Below are positions 19,553 to 29,037 of a stretch of DNA of 64,000 nt, piece after piece. Source of the stretch: Pedobacter petrophilus (GTDB lineage: Bacteria > Bacteroidota > Bacteroidia > Sphingobacteriales > Sphingobacteriaceae); contig NZ_WKKH01000010.1 of NCBI RefSeq assembly GCF_009674725.1, forward strand, positions 83,683 through 147,682, read 5' to 3'. The position numbers and the translations under genes are program-made. Below the pieces are notes generated by a model that saw only the letters and a program-made list of their open reading frames with translations, ran no database searches and was not told the origin of the DNA. Each line of letters opens with the position of its first letter. Position 1 is the first letter of the stretch.

Positions 19553-19587
19553 AATCCCATTTTGTATAAAAACAAAATGGGATTTTT
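19553..19587 (+). terminator. Rho-independent-type terminator after accC
   Basis: A 13-bp stem (AATCCCATTTTGT with ACAAAATGGGATT, loop of 6 nt) runs into five Ts, 23 bp after the accC stop. Confidence 0.85.
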
Positions 19588-19626
19588 CGCGATTTAAATT
19601 TTAGAATTATTTTATTAAATTTGATT

Positions 19627-19824
19627 ATGGAAACATTAATTGTACATCCCGAAAATAAAGCTCAGTTGAATGCTGTGAAACAAGTTTTGAAGGCGATGAA
19701 AATTTCTTTTGAAAGGAAAGAGAAACCATATAATCCTGAGTTTGTGGCAAAAATTCAGGAATCTGATCAAAATTACAAGGCTGGCAAATTTAAAATTATT
19801 AAAGTTGAAGATTTATGGAAATAG
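19627..19824 (+). CDS. Putative antitoxin of a YoeB-type pair
   Basis: 65 residues from the ATG (an in-frame TTG two codons earlier is less likely). N-terminal METLIVHPENKAQLNAVKQVLKAM resembles small Bacteroidota antitoxins (DUF2683-like), and the C-terminal ESDQNYKAGKFKIIKVEDLW should be the toxin-neutralising tail. It overlaps the YoeB-like toxin gene by 10 bp and shares its promoter, which fits the antitoxin-first order. Confidence 0.75.
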   Translation: METLIVHPENKAQLNAVKQVLKAMKISFERKEKPYNPEFVAKIQESDQNYKAGKFKIIKVEDLWK

Positions 19825-20081
19825 CCTTTGATGAAGTTGCCGAAAAAGATCTTCTTTTTTGGAAAAAATCAGGTAATAAGGCTATTCAAAATAAAATTCA
19901 GGAATTAATACAATCAATTGCATTATCTCCATTCCACGGAATCGGTAAGCCAGAGCCGCTAAAATATAATCTGGGAGGAAAGTGGTCAAGAAGGATAAAT
20001 TCTGAACATAGAATTATTTATGAAGTTTTAGAGGATGAACAGCTTATCAAAATACATTCATTAAAAGGCCATTATAATTAA
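19815..20081 (+). CDS. Txe/YoeB-family mRNA interferase toxin
   Basis: 88 residues, standard YoeB length. YoeB toxins bind the ribosome and cut mRNA in the A site. The C-terminal signature is complete: PEPLKYNLGGKWSRRI followed by SEHRIIYEV and HSLKGHYN, containing the conserved Glu-Pro-Leu-K, R-x-I, H-R-I/Y and final H-Y. A second toxin pair at 8.5-9.1 kb belongs to a different branch. Confidence 0.88.
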   Translation: MEIAFDEVAEKDLLFWKKSGNKAIQNKIQELIQSIALSPFHGIGKPEPLKYNLGGKWSRRINSEHRIIYEVLEDEQLIKIHSLKGHYN

Positions 20082-20146
20082 TATTCAAATCAGCCATTAA
20101 AATATTTCTAATAAAAGTTTAAACTATTTCTATATTTAACACGTAC

Positions 20147-20178
20147 ATACCATTCTATTCGTTTAGAATGGTATTTTT
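20147..20178 (+). terminator. Terminator after the YoeB-like toxin gene
   Basis: An 11-bp perfect stem (ATACCATTCTA with TAGAATGGTAT, 6-nt loop) followed by T5, 66 bp after the toxin stop and just before tatC. The stem is symmetrical, so it may also act on antisense transcription. Confidence 0.8.
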
Positions 20179-20187
20179 GTTTTCAAC

Positions 20188-21072
20188 ATGAGCGACACTA
20201 CAGAAAAAACATCCCTTAAAAAAGCAATTGGACAAAAAGGTACAACCTTAGAGGCAGAAATGTCTTTTTTCGATCACCTTGATGTACTCCGCAAACATTT
20301 AATCAGAGCCGTAATTGCCATCGGCGTATTTACAGGTATCGCCTTTTATTTTAATGAAGATATTTTAGATAAAGTAATTTTTGGTCCAAAGAAACCTGAT
20401 TTCTGGACCTACCGGATGATGTGTAACCTGGTAGACCGTTTTCCATCATTAGGTAAAGACATGTGTATTACCAAAATTAATGGTGAGATCATTAACACAG
20501 AAATGGCTGGTCAGTTCAATCTGCAGCTTAATGTGTGCGTAATGTGCGGTATTATTGCCGGCTTTCCATATCTGCTCTGGGAAATCTGGCGCTTCATTAA
20601 ACCTGCTCTGCACGAAAATGAAAGAAAATCTGCCAGCGGTTTCGTATTCTTCGCATCCGTTCTTTTTATTGTAGGTATTCTCTTTGGATATTTCATTGTT
20701 TGTCCGCTTTCGGTTAACTTCTTAACAGGTTACACCGTAAGTGCTGAGATTAAAAATACGTTCACCGTTGATTCCTATCTTTCATCGGTATCTACTTTAA
20801 CGCTGGGTACCGGAATTATTTTCGAACTTCCTGTCATTATTTTCATCCTTTCAAAATTAGGATTAATGACGCCGAAACTGATGAGATCAAGCAGAAGATA
20901 TGCAGCCGTTATTATTTTAATTATTGCAGCGATTGTTACGCCAACTCCAGATATTATGACGATGTTAATTGTAGCAACACCGCTATTCTTATTGTATGAG
21001 TTAAGTATTTTCGTTTCTGCCTATATCGAAAGACAAAAGAAAAAAGCCGAAAAAGCATTCTACGCTAACTAA
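20188..21072 (+). CDS. tatC: Twin-arginine translocase subunit TatC
   Basis: 294 residues with six predicted membrane helices. TatC recognises twin-arginine signal peptides of folded proteins. MSFFDHLDVLRKHLIRA at residues 24-40 is the cytoplasmic N-terminal motif, and FxKPALHENERK and the late IAAIVTPTPD segment are family hallmarks. The first periplasmic loop is longer than in E. coli, with two cysteines, as in other Bacteroidota. tatA is not in the window. Confidence 0.95.
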   Translation: MSDTTEKTSLKKAIGQKGTTLEAEMSFFDHLDVLRKHLIRAVIAIGVFTGIAFYFNEDILDKVIFGPKKPDFWTYRMMCNLVDRFPSLGKDMCITKINGEIINTEMAGQFNLQLNVCVMCGIIAGFPYLLWEIWRFIKPALHENERKSASGFVFFASVLFIVGILFGYFIVCPLSVNFLTGYTVSAEIKNTFTVDSYLSSVSTLTLGTGIIFELPVIIFILSKLGLMTPKLMRSSRRYAAVIILIIAAIVTPTPDIMTMLIVATPLFLLYELSIFVSAYIERQKKKAEKAFYAN

Positions 21073-21107
21073 CAAAAACATTACGAACAGATTTTATAAT
21101 TTCTGTA

Positions 21108-21115
21108 TAAATTTG
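21108..21115 (+). promoter_or_regulatory. Predicted -7 box of rpiB
   Basis: TAAATTTG, a full TAnnTTTG match, ends three bases before the rpiB ATG, implying a leaderless or near-leaderless transcript. Confidence 0.45.
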
Positions 21116-21118
21116 CAC

Positions 21119-21556
21119 ATGTCTGAGACAAAAGTTAAAATCGCAATTGGCGGAGATCATGCAGGCTTTGAATACAAAGAAATATTAAAGGATTTTTTAA
21201 AAGAATACGAAATTAAAGATTTCGGCCCATCCTCATCAGCTTCGGTTGATTACCCGGATTTTGCTCATCCTTTGGCCTCCGCTGTAGAAAATGGCGAATT
21301 TGATTACGGCATTTTGCTTTGTGGCTCGGCCAATGGTGTAGCCATTACCGCTAATAAACACAGTGGAATAAGGGCTGGGTTATGCTGGGAAAATGAAGTG
21401 GCCGCTTTAGTTCGTAAACATAACGATGCAAATATTTTATGTATCCCTTCCAGGTTTGTCTCAGAAGAGCTGGCAAAAGAAATTACAACAACGTTTTTAA
21501 ATACTGAATTTGAAGGTGGTCGCCATCAAAACAGAGTTGATAAAATTTCTTGTTAA
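21119..21556 (+). CDS. rpiB: Ribose 5-phosphate isomerase B
   Basis: 145 residues from the ATG; an in-frame TTG two codons earlier lies inside the promoter. RpiB interconverts ribulose 5-phosphate and ribose 5-phosphate. IAIGGDHAGFEYK at the N-terminus and ILLCGSANGVAITANKHSGIRA (active-site Cys in LLCGS) are diagnostic, as is the CIPSRF segment. It is followed 26 bp later by a secreted peptidase gene. Confidence 0.96.
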   Translation: MSETKVKIAIGGDHAGFEYKEILKDFLKEYEIKDFGPSSSASVDYPDFAHPLASAVENGEFDYGILLCGSANGVAITANKHSGIRAGLCWENEVAALVRKHNDANILCIPSRFVSEELAKEITTTFLNTEFEGGRHQNRVDKISC

Positions 21557-21582
21557 TTAAAAACTAATCTAACTATTCAATA

Positions 21583-23217
21583 ATGAACAAAAAATTTCTA
21601 ACCCTTGGCTTAGCGTCATTCTTTGCGCTTGGCTGCTATGCGCAGGTTAAGCCACTTGTACCCAACAAAGATGCCATGCGTTTCAGCAAGGCCATTAATA
21701 AGGATAACGCTTACAAACATCTTTCGGTACTCGCTTCTGATGCGTATGAAGGACGTGAAACCGGAAAAAAAGGTGCCTGGATGGCCGCAGATTATATCCG
21801 TGATTATTTTAAATCATTAGGTTTAAAAGGCCCTGTTGACGGAAGCTATTTTCAGAAAATTGATTTGGTAAGCTATGCCTTAAGCGAAAGCATGTTAACC
21901 ATTAATGGCCAGCCAAAAGTTGCATATAAAGACTTTATAATTGCCAGCAATGCTGTAGGCACTAAGGGTTTTACATTCAGCAGCGATGATTTAATTTTTG
22001 CAGGTTATGGTGTATCTGGTGATAATTATAATGATTATGAAGGAATAGATGTAGCAGGTAAAATTGTGGTGATTTTTTTAAATGGAGACCCGGCAAAAAC
22101 TACGGAACCAAATGACCGCCGTGCCGCAATGATGGCCAAATCAAGAAAAATAAATTACCTGGCACAAAATAAAGCAAAAGCAGTAATTCTGATTGATCCA
22201 ACATTGGATAATCTTTCTGAAGAACGTAAGGTAGCTTTACAATCGGGCCAAATGGTGATGAAATCTAAGGAAACAGTAGAAAGGATGGAAAAAATGAATC
22301 CTTTTACTACCATTTCCATATCCACCGCTACCGCAGACGAAATCTTGAAAGTAGCCAATACTTCAGTAGCAGACATTCAGAAAAAAATTACAGAGACTAA
22401 AAAACCAGCTTCACAAACCATCAATATTGCACTTTCTGCAAGTGCAATGAAGAATGAAACACCACTTCGTTGCGAAAATGTATTAGGCTTTTTAGAAGGT
22501 TCTGATCAAAAACTAAAGCAAGAAGTTTTGGTTTTGACTGGTCATTACGATCATATCGGCATTACGCCGGATGCACCAGGTGCGGATAAAATCAACAATG
22601 GTGCTGATGATGATGGCTCTGGCACCACCGGCGTATTGCTAATGGCTAAAGCGTTTACTGATGCAAAGAAAGCAGGAAGAGGTCCTAAACGGAGTATTTT
22701 ATTCATGACTGTAGTAGGTGAAGAAAAAGGACTTTGGGGTTCTGACTGGTATTCTGAACATCCTGTATTCCCGGTTGAAAATACAATTGCAGATCTAAAT
22801 ACGGATATGATTGGCCGTATTGGCGAAGAATATCTTGGCAAACCAGATTCGGCGAATTACATCTATTCTGTAGGCTCGAAAATGCTGAGTACTGAGCTTG
22901 GTCTGCTGAGTGAGCAGGTAAATGCAACCTATACCAAAATGAAACTGGATTATAAATATGATGATCCGAAAGATACCCAACGCATTTATTATCGTTCAGA
23001 TCATTACAACTTCGCTAAGTTAGGCATTCCGATTATCTTCTATTATGATGGAATGTTAGAGCAGGATTACCACAAGCCGGGTGATGAGGTAAGTAAAATC
23101 AACTTCCCATTATTGGCTAAAAGAACACAATTAACATACTATACAGCCTGGGAATTAGCCAACAGAGCGAAAAGACCTGCTGTAGATTCAGATGGAAAAG
23201 GTAATTTAAAGAAATAA
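21583..23217 (+). CDS. Secreted M28-family metallopeptidase with PA domain
   Basis: 544 residues with a signal peptide ending near CYAQ. The zinc site of the M28 aminopeptidase family is complete: His in GHYDHIG, bridging Asp in NNGADDDGSG, the catalytic Glu pair in VVGEEKGLWG, Asp in NTDMIGRIG and a late His in YRSDHYNFA. A protease-associated insert lies between about residues 110 and 290. It likely removes N-terminal residues from peptides in the periplasm. A second, shorter M28 protein is encoded near 62 kb. Confidence 0.9.
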   Translation: MNKKFLTLGLASFFALGCYAQVKPLVPNKDAMRFSKAINKDNAYKHLSVLASDAYEGRETGKKGAWMAADYIRDYFKSLGLKGPVDGSYFQKIDLVSYALSESMLTINGQPKVAYKDFIIASNAVGTKGFTFSSDDLIFAGYGVSGDNYNDYEGIDVAGKIVVIFLNGDPAKTTEPNDRRAAMMAKSRKINYLAQNKAKAVILIDPTLDNLSEERKVALQSGQMVMKSKETVERMEKMNPFTTISISTATADEILKVANTSVADIQKKITETKKPASQTINIALSASAMKNETPLRCENVLGFLEGSDQKLKQEVLVLTGHYDHIGITPDAPGADKINNGADDDGSGTTGVLLMAKAFTDAKKAGRGPKRSILFMTVVGEEKGLWGSDWYSEHPVFPVENTIADLNTDMIGRIGEEYLGKPDSANYIYSVGSKMLSTELGLLSEQVNATYTKMKLDYKYDDPKDTQRIYYRSDHYNFAKLGIPIIFYYDGMLEQDYHKPGDEVSKINFPLLAKRTQLTYYTAWELANRAKRPAVDSDGKGNLKK

Positions 23218-23232
23218 TAAAGTCATAAAATT

Positions 23233-23261
23233 AAGCCTCCTGATATTCGGGAGGCTTTTTT
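23233..23261 (+). terminator. Terminator after the M28 peptidase gene
   Basis: AAGCCTCC pairs with GGAGGCTT (8 bp, 9-nt loop) followed by T6, 16 bp after the stop codon. Confidence 0.85.
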
Positions 23262-23294
23262 ATGCACATTACTTTCCGTGCCTGCTTAAATTCT

Positions 23295-23302
23295 TATCTT
23301 TG
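23295..23302 (+). promoter_or_regulatory. Predicted -7 box of lutB
   Basis: TATCTTTG, a full TAnnTTTG match, ends four bases before the first lutB ATG, again implying an extremely short leader. Confidence 0.5.
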
Positions 23303-23306
23303 ATTT

Positions 23307-24695
23307 ATGATGAAAACTGCCGAGGAATTTTTAGAGAAATCTGATGAGAAAGCTTTCGATTTACCGCATCGTAAAACCATAAATTTTAACATTGGAAAAT
23401 ACAATACGGCTGTTGAACGTGGCTTATCAAAATTCGAAAACCTCGAAGCATCTAAGAAAAAAGCGCATGTGCTGAAATGGCGGGTAATGGAGAATCTTGA
23501 TAAGTTCTTACCGGAGTTCGAATCGAATTTTCAGCGCCGCGGGGGCAAAGTAATTTGGGCTAATGATGCAGAAGAAGCGCAGAAAGAAATCTTAAACATC
23601 ATCAAAAGAAATAACGGCAAAACGGTTATCAAATCCAAATCGATGACCACCGAAGAAATTCATTTAAATGATTTTCTGGAAAGCAATCAAATCGAATCTC
23701 TAGAGAGTGATTTAGGCGAATACATTGTTCAGCTGCTTGGCCAGGCACCTTATCATATTGTTACGCCGGCTATGCACCTCAGTGCAACAGACATTGCAAA
23801 ACTATTTCATGATAAGTTTGGCACGCCTATAGATGCAACGCCACCACAACTCGTACAAAAAGCCCGCGAACTGCTTCGCGACAAATATTTGAAAGCAGAT
23901 ATAGGTATCAGCGGAGGAAATTTTCTGGTCGCAGATACCGGTAGCATTGCACTAACAGAAAACGAAGGGAATGCGCGCTTAAGTACAACCTTTCCTAAAA
24001 TCCATATTGCAATTGTTGGTATTGAAAAGATTATCCCATCCATGGCTGATCTGGATTTGCTATGGCCCCTATTGGCTTCCCATGGAACTGGCCAGAATTT
24101 AACAGTCTATAACACTATTTTAAGCGGACCACGACAGCCAAATGAAACGGATGGCCCGGAAGAAATGTATGTGATCCTTTTAGACAATGGCAGAACCAAT
24201 TTATTAGCTCAAAAAGATCAACGCCAGGGTTTATATTGCATCCGTTGCGGCGCGTGTTTAAATGCCTGTCCGGTTTATAAAAATATTGGTGGTCATACCT
24301 ATAACACTACCTACAGCGGACCAATAGGCGCTGTCATCACCCCACATTTAAAAGGCATGGAAGAGTTTAAACACTTAAGCTATGCCTCTAGCCTTTGTGG
24401 AAAATGTTCTGAAGTTTGCCCCGTTAAGATTGATATCCATAAAATGTTATTGCTTAACCGCAGAGACGCGGCTGCAACTCACGAAAACGGTAAGGTAGAA
24501 GAAATGGGCTGGGGAATGTTTAACCGGATGATGCAAAAACGTAAATGGATGGATTTATTTGGCGGAAAGGTTAAAAACTTCATGCTGAAAACTTTCTTCA
24601 AAAAAAGCTGGGGCAAGTATCGTGAAATGCCCAAAGTGGCAGATAAATCTTTTGCAAAGCAGTATGAAGAGATGAAGAAAAGCCGGGAGTCTTAA
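23307..24695 (+). CDS. lutB: L-lactate utilisation iron-sulfur protein LutB
   Basis: 462 residues. LutB belongs to the LutABC complex that oxidises L-lactate to pyruvate. An LUD domain occupies the first 290 residues, then two ferredoxin clusters: CIRCGACLNACPVY and CGKCSEVCPVKID. The C-terminal basic region matches LutB/LldF. The partner genes lutA and lutC are not beside it in this window, which is unusual. Two consecutive ATGs open the gene; either could be used. Confidence 0.9.
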   Translation: MMKTAEEFLEKSDEKAFDLPHRKTINFNIGKYNTAVERGLSKFENLEASKKKAHVLKWRVMENLDKFLPEFESNFQRRGGKVIWANDAEEAQKEILNIIKRNNGKTVIKSKSMTTEEIHLNDFLESNQIESLESDLGEYIVQLLGQAPYHIVTPAMHLSATDIAKLFHDKFGTPIDATPPQLVQKARELLRDKYLKADIGISGGNFLVADTGSIALTENEGNARLSTTFPKIHIAIVGIEKIIPSMADLDLLWPLLASHGTGQNLTVYNTILSGPRQPNETDGPEEMYVILLDNGRTNLLAQKDQRQGLYCIRCGACLNACPVYKNIGGHTYNTTYSGPIGAVITPHLKGMEEFKHLSYASSLCGKCSEVCPVKIDIHKMLLLNRRDAAATHENGKVEEMGWGMFNRMMQKRKWMDLFGGKVKNFMLKTFFKKSWGKYREMPKVADKSFAKQYEEMKKSRES

Positions 24696-24758
24696 GAATA
24701 ATACCTCTTTGCTGCATATTTAGAATTTCAATAAGTAAATTAGAGATAAATTAATCTT

Positions 24759-24992
24759 ATGCCAACACTCTTTATCGTTTTTGGATTGCGGTTTTTCTTT
24801 TACTCAAATGAGCACTTACCTATCCATGTTCATGTTAGAAATGCTGATGGGGAGGCAAAGTTTGAAGTAGAAGAAGTAAAACTGACATCCAATAAAGGTT
24901 TAAAAAATAAAGATATTAGCCTTGCAATAGCATTAATTGAGGAAAATAAGGAGATCATAATTAACAAATGGAATGAATATCATGGAAAATAA
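24759..24992 (+). CDS. DUF4160-family protein
   Basis: 77 residues. The sequence PTLFIVFGLRFFFYSNEHLPIHVHV, with the conserved histidine pair HVHV, identifies DUF4160, a small family nearly always encoded with DUF2442. The pair is suspected to be a toxin-antitoxin-like module, but its activity is not known to me. It overlaps the DUF2442 gene, consistent with coupling. Confidence 0.8.
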   Translation: MPTLFIVFGLRFFFYSNEHLPIHVHVRNADGEAKFEVEEVKLTSNKGLKNKDISLAIALIEENKEIIINKWNEYHGK

Positions 24993-25224
24993 CATCACTA
25001 AAGTGTGGATAGAAAATGATAGCATCCACATAGAAACAAAAACAGGAGAAACAAAAAGCCATCCTTTAAGCTGGTTTCCGCGGCTTTCTAATGCACCAAA
25101 GGAACTTTTAGAAAACTTTAGTTTATCTCCGTTTGGAATTCACTGGGAAGAACTTGATGAAGATTTAAGCTATGAGGGCTTCTTTACCTATACGCATCAA
25201 CCTCCTGTTTTAGAGAAAAAATAG
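24982..25224 (+). CDS. DUF2442-family protein
   Basis: 80 residues from the ATG at 24982 (another in-frame ATG is at 24973). The motif RLSNAPKELLENFSLSPFGIHWEELDEDLS is the DUF2442 core, described here in two parts: a helix-entry RLxNAP and the strongly conserved G-I-H-W-x-x-L-D-E-D-L-S. It is the usual partner of DUF4160 and may act as its antitoxin or regulator; this is inference from pairing. Confidence 0.8.
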   Translation: MENNITKVWIENDSIHIETKTGETKSHPLSWFPRLSNAPKELLENFSLSPFGIHWEELDEDLSYEGFFTYTHQPPVLEKK

Positions 25225-25243
25225 TTCCCCAGCCAAATTCCAT

Positions 25244-27220
25244 ATGCAATTTAACCGAAAAGATAAAGACGACAAATTCTTATTGAATTTATACAAAAGA
25301 TTGCTTTATCCGCGAATGGTTGAAGAAAAAATGCTTAAACTTCTGCGTCAGGGTAGAATTGGCAAATGGTTTTCAGGCATTGGCCAGGAAGCAATTGCAG
25401 TAGGCTCTACTTTGGCTATGCAAAGCGATGAATACATTTTGCCCATGCACCGAAATTTGGGGGTATTCACCTCACGGGATATTTCCTTAAAAAAATTAAT
25501 GGCGCAGTGGCAAGGCAAAGCTACAGGTTTTACCAAAGGCCGCGACAGATCATTCCATTTCGGAACTCAGGACTTCAAAATTATCGGGATGATTTCTCAC
25601 CTTGGTCCGCAGATGGCCTTGGCAGATGGCATTGCACTCGCGGATATTCTGGATAATAAACAAAAAGCAACTTTAGTTTATACAGGCGAAGGCGCAACGA
25701 GCGAAGGCGATTTTCATGAAGCGGTAAACGTTGCCGCTGTCTGGAATTTACCTGTAATTTTTCTGATCGAGAATAACGGATATGGATTATCAACCCCAAA
25801 GTCTGAGCAATTCAGGTGTAAAAACCTGATTGATAAAGCGATTGGCTACGGCATAGAAGGTGTTCAAATTGATGGAAATAATATTCTGGAAGTGTATGAC
25901 ACCATTAACCAACTGGCTGCTGAAATTAGAAAAGATCCGCGTCCGGTATTAATAGAATGCATGACTTTCAGAATGCGTGGACACGAAGAGGCTTCAGGCA
26001 CGAAGTATGTTCCGCAAGAATTATTTGAAGAATGGGAGAAAAAAGATCCGTTAAGTAATTATGAGTGCTATCTAATTGAGCAAGGTATTCTCACAACTGA
26101 TTCAGTTATTGATATTAAAATTCAATTTAAAAAAGATATTGAACTGGATGTGGAAGAAGCATTTGACGAGCCTGAGCCCATAGTGGATTCTGCCAAAGAG
26201 GAAAGTGATATGTATTTTCCTCACGAACAAAAAGTAGTTGAGCCTGGAGAATCTTTATCAGAAAAAAGATATTTAGACGCCATTAGTGATGGCTTGGATT
26301 TAGCCATGCAAAAATACCCAAATCTCGTTCTAATGGGTCAGGACATTGCTGAATATGGTGGCGCTTTCAAAATTACCGATGGCTTTACCGATAAATACGG
26401 TAAAGAGAGGGTTCGGAATACGCCCATTTGCGAATCTGCGATTGTGGGGGCTGGTTTAGGGTTATCAATCAATGGATATAAAGCGGTAATTGAAATGCAG
26501 TTTGCTGATTTCGTAACCGTTGGGTTTAACCAAATTGTGAATAACCTGGCCAAAACACATTACCGTTGGGGAGAAAAGGCAGATGTTGTGGTAAGGATGC
26601 CGACAGGTGCGGGAACGGGTGCCGGTCCTTTCCACTCACAAAGCAACGAAGCGTGGTTTACCAAAACACCAGGGTTAAAAATTGTTTATCCGGCTTTTCC
26701 CGGAGATGCAAAAGGTTTGTTGCTTGCTGCCATTGAAGACCCGAATCCGGTACTCTATTTCGAACATAAATATCTATACAGAAGTTTAACTGCCCCTGTT
26801 CCTGAAGGTTACTACACTACCGAAATCGGTAAAGCGGCAACCTTAAAAACCGGCAGTAAGTTTGCCATCGTCACTTATGGACTGGGGGTTCACTGGGCTT
26901 TAGATTACCTCGAAAACAATCCTGAAAGCGATGCAACTTTGATTGATTTAAGGACGCTTCAGCCCTGGGATAAACAAACGGTTCATGATGCGGTAGAAGC
27001 AACGGGCAGAGTTATCATTTTGCATGAAGACACGTTAACCAATGGTTTCGGCGCAGAAATATCTGCATGGATCGGTGAACATTGCTTCAAATTTTTAGAT
27101 GCTCCGGTAATGCGCTGCGCCAGTTTAGATACCGCAATTCCGATGAACAAGGCATTAGAAGATGATTTTCTGGCTAAAGCCAGATTAGCAGAAACGATAG
27201 ATATATTATTAAAATATTAA
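25244..27220 (+). CDS. Fused 2-oxoacid dehydrogenase E1 (alpha + beta)
   Basis: 658 residues. The N-terminal half is the E1 alpha subunit with the thiamine diphosphate motif GEGATSEGDFHEA and IENNGYGLSTP; the C-terminal half, from about residue 340, is the E1 beta subunit (MGQDIAEYGGAFKITDGF, FHSQSNEAWF). The fused form is typical of Bacteroidota and is generally taken to be the branched-chain 2-oxoacid dehydrogenase E1, feeding isobutyryl-, isovaleryl- and 2-methylbutyryl-CoA to iso-fatty-acid synthesis. E2 and E3 genes are not adjacent. Substrate choice (branched-chain versus pyruvate) is inference. Confidence 0.9.
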   Translation: MQFNRKDKDDKFLLNLYKRLLYPRMVEEKMLKLLRQGRIGKWFSGIGQEAIAVGSTLAMQSDEYILPMHRNLGVFTSRDISLKKLMAQWQGKATGFTKGRDRSFHFGTQDFKIIGMISHLGPQMALADGIALADILDNKQKATLVYTGEGATSEGDFHEAVNVAAVWNLPVIFLIENNGYGLSTPKSEQFRCKNLIDKAIGYGIEGVQIDGNNILEVYDTINQLAAEIRKDPRPVLIECMTFRMRGHEEASGTKYVPQELFEEWEKKDPLSNYECYLIEQGILTTDSVIDIKIQFKKDIELDVEEAFDEPEPIVDSAKEESDMYFPHEQKVVEPGESLSEKRYLDAISDGLDLAMQKYPNLVLMGQDIAEYGGAFKITDGFTDKYGKERVRNTPICESAIVGAGLGLSINGYKAVIEMQFADFVTVGFNQIVNNLAKTHYRWGEKADVVVRMPTGAGTGAGPFHSQSNEAWFTKTPGLKIVYPAFPGDAKGLLLAAIEDPNPVLYFEHKYLYRSLTAPVPEGYYTTEIGKAATLKTGSKFAIVTYGLGVHWALDYLENNPESDATLIDLRTLQPWDKQTVHDAVEATGRVIILHEDTLTNGFGAEISAWIGEHCFKFLDAPVMRCASLDTAIPMNKALEDDFLAKARLAETIDILLKY

Positions 27221-27228
27221 ATAGTTTT

Positions 27229-27292
27229 GCCAAGGAGACACAGAAATCATGGAGAATATTAATTCCGTATCAATCCGTGTTTCCGTGGCTAA
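27229..27292. repeat. Dispersed inverted repeat (CCACGGAAACAC type, second copy)
   Basis: GCCAAGGAGACACAGAAATC and the opposed CCGTGTTTCCGTGGC-like string form an imperfect inverted repeat, related to the copy at 10972-11046. Confidence 0.5.
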
Positions 27293-27307
27293 TTCATACA
27301 AACATCA

Positions 27308-28945
27308 ATGAGCAATTTTAAAGTCAAAGGAAATATAGTTGATATCGCCCATAAAAATATATTTTTTGGTGAAGTTGAAGTAGAAAATGGAAAAATAAAA
27401 TCCATTAATAACATTTCTGAAGCAAAAGATGAAATGCATTTTATCTTACCAGGATTTATTGATAGTCACGTTCATATAGAAAGCAGCATGTTGATTCCGA
27501 GCGAATTTGCCCGCCTGGCCGTAACACACGGAACCGTTGCAACCATCAGTGATCCACATGAAATTGCCAATGTTTGCGGAATGGCTGGCGTGGAATTTAT
27601 GATTGAGAATGGAAAGACCGTTCCTTTCAAATTTAATTTTGGGGCACCAAGTTGTGTACCAGCCACGATTTTTGAAACCGCTGGTGCGGAATTGAATCAT
27701 AATGATGTTAAAGCACTATTGGAACGGCCTGAAATAAAATACCTGAGTGAAATGATGAATTTTCCTGGCGTACTTCATCAGGATGAAGAGGTACTAAAGA
27801 AAATTGCATCGGCACATGAATTGGGTAAGCCTGTAGATGGTCACGCGCCGGGATTACGTGGTGATGCCGTTCAGCAATATATTGATGCAGGGATTTCTAC
27901 CGATCATGAATGTTTTACCGCCGAGGAAGCTTTGGATAAGCTGCAAAGGGGAATGAAAATACTGATTCGTGAGGGAAGTGCTGCGAAAAACTTCGAAGCC
28001 CTAATTGATTTATTGAATGACTGGCCTGAAATGATGATGTTTTGCAGTGACGATAAACACCCTGATAGTTTAGTAGAAAGCCATATTAATGCGCTTTGTG
28101 CAAGAGCGGTTGCCAAGGGAATTGATCTTTTTAATGTGCTTCAAGCAGCCTGTATCAATCCCATCCTTCACTACAAACTGGATGTGGGCGCATTGAAAAT
28201 TGGCGACGCAGCAGATTTTATCCTCGCTGAAGATTTAATAGATTTCAAGATTCATCAAACCTATATCGATGGTATTCTCCTTGCTGAGAATGGAAAAATT
28301 CAGGGCGATTGGGTAAAGCAGGTTGAGGATCAGGAAGCGGTTAACCAGTTCGATTGCAGCTTTAAGATAGAAAGTGATTTTGTTTTTCCTTTCTCAGGTC
28401 AGGATGAGATTTTGGCAATTGAGGCTTTGGATGGCCAGCTGATTACCAACAGGCTTTCTGTAAAACCTAAAATTTTAAATCAAAATATTGTTAGTGATAT
28501 CGAAAATGATGTTTTGAAAATGGTGGTGGTTAACCGTTATCATGATGCGCCGGTTGCCGTCTCTTTTGTTAAAAATTTCGGATTAAAATATGGCGCTATT
28601 GCCTCAAGCGTAGCACACGATAGCCATAACATCATTGCAGTCGGTGCAGATGACAAAAGTATTTGCGAAGCAGTAAACCTCATTATTAAAGAAAAAGGTG
28701 GCGTAGTGGCTTTAGGAAATGGAAAGGAAGAGGTTTTAGCTTTACCTGTTGCAGGCTTAATGAGCAACCAAAATGGGTATCAGGTTGCAGATTGTTATAC
28801 TTCTATTGATCAGTTTGCAAAGGATGTCGGATCGACCCTTCAGGCCCCTTTTATGACCCTTTCTTTTATGGCTTTACTGGTTATTCCTCGTCTTAAACTT
28901 AGCGATAAGGGTTTATTTGATGGGGACGAATTTAGGTTTGTGTAA
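27308..28945 (+). CDS. ade: Adenine deaminase
   Basis: 545 residues. Converts adenine to hypoxanthine for purine salvage. Amidohydrolase-fold signatures: [14 protein letters not shown] (metal His-x-His), [10 protein letters not shown], the later GHAPG, and [10 protein letters not shown]. The C-terminal domain with [13 protein letters not shown] and GGVVALGNG is typical of the bacterial Ade family and separates it from dihydroorotases and adenosine deaminases. Confidence 0.96.
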   Translation: MSNFKVKGNIVDIAHKNIFFGEVEVENGKIKSINNISEAKDEMHFILPGFIDSHVHIESSMLIPSEFARLAVTHGTVATISDPHEIANVCGMAGVEFMIENGKTVPFKFNFGAPSCVPATIFETAGAELNHNDVKALLERPEIKYLSEMMNFPGVLHQDEEVLKKIASAHELGKPVDGHAPGLRGDAVQQYIDAGISTDHECFTAEEALDKLQRGMKILIREGSAAKNFEALIDLLNDWPEMMMFCSDDKHPDSLVESHINALCARAVAKGIDLFNVLQAACINPILHYKLDVGALKIGDAADFILAEDLIDFKIHQTYIDGILLAENGKIQGDWVKQVEDQEAVNQFDCSFKIESDFVFPFSGQDEILAIEALDGQLITNRLSVKPKILNQNIVSDIENDVLKMVVVNRYHDAPVAVSFVKNFGLKYGAIASSVAHDSHNIIAVGADDKSICEAVNLIIKEKGGVVALGNGKEEVLALPVAGLMSNQNGYQVADCYTSIDQFAKDVGSTLQAPFMTLSFMALLVIPRLKLSDKGLFDGDEFRFV

Positions 28946-29037
28946 TCTAAAGCATTCGTCACCTTGAATTTATTTCAAGGTATTATTTAGCTAAAAGATG
29001 CTGAAACAAGTTCAGCAGGACGATCGCAAAAAAAAAA

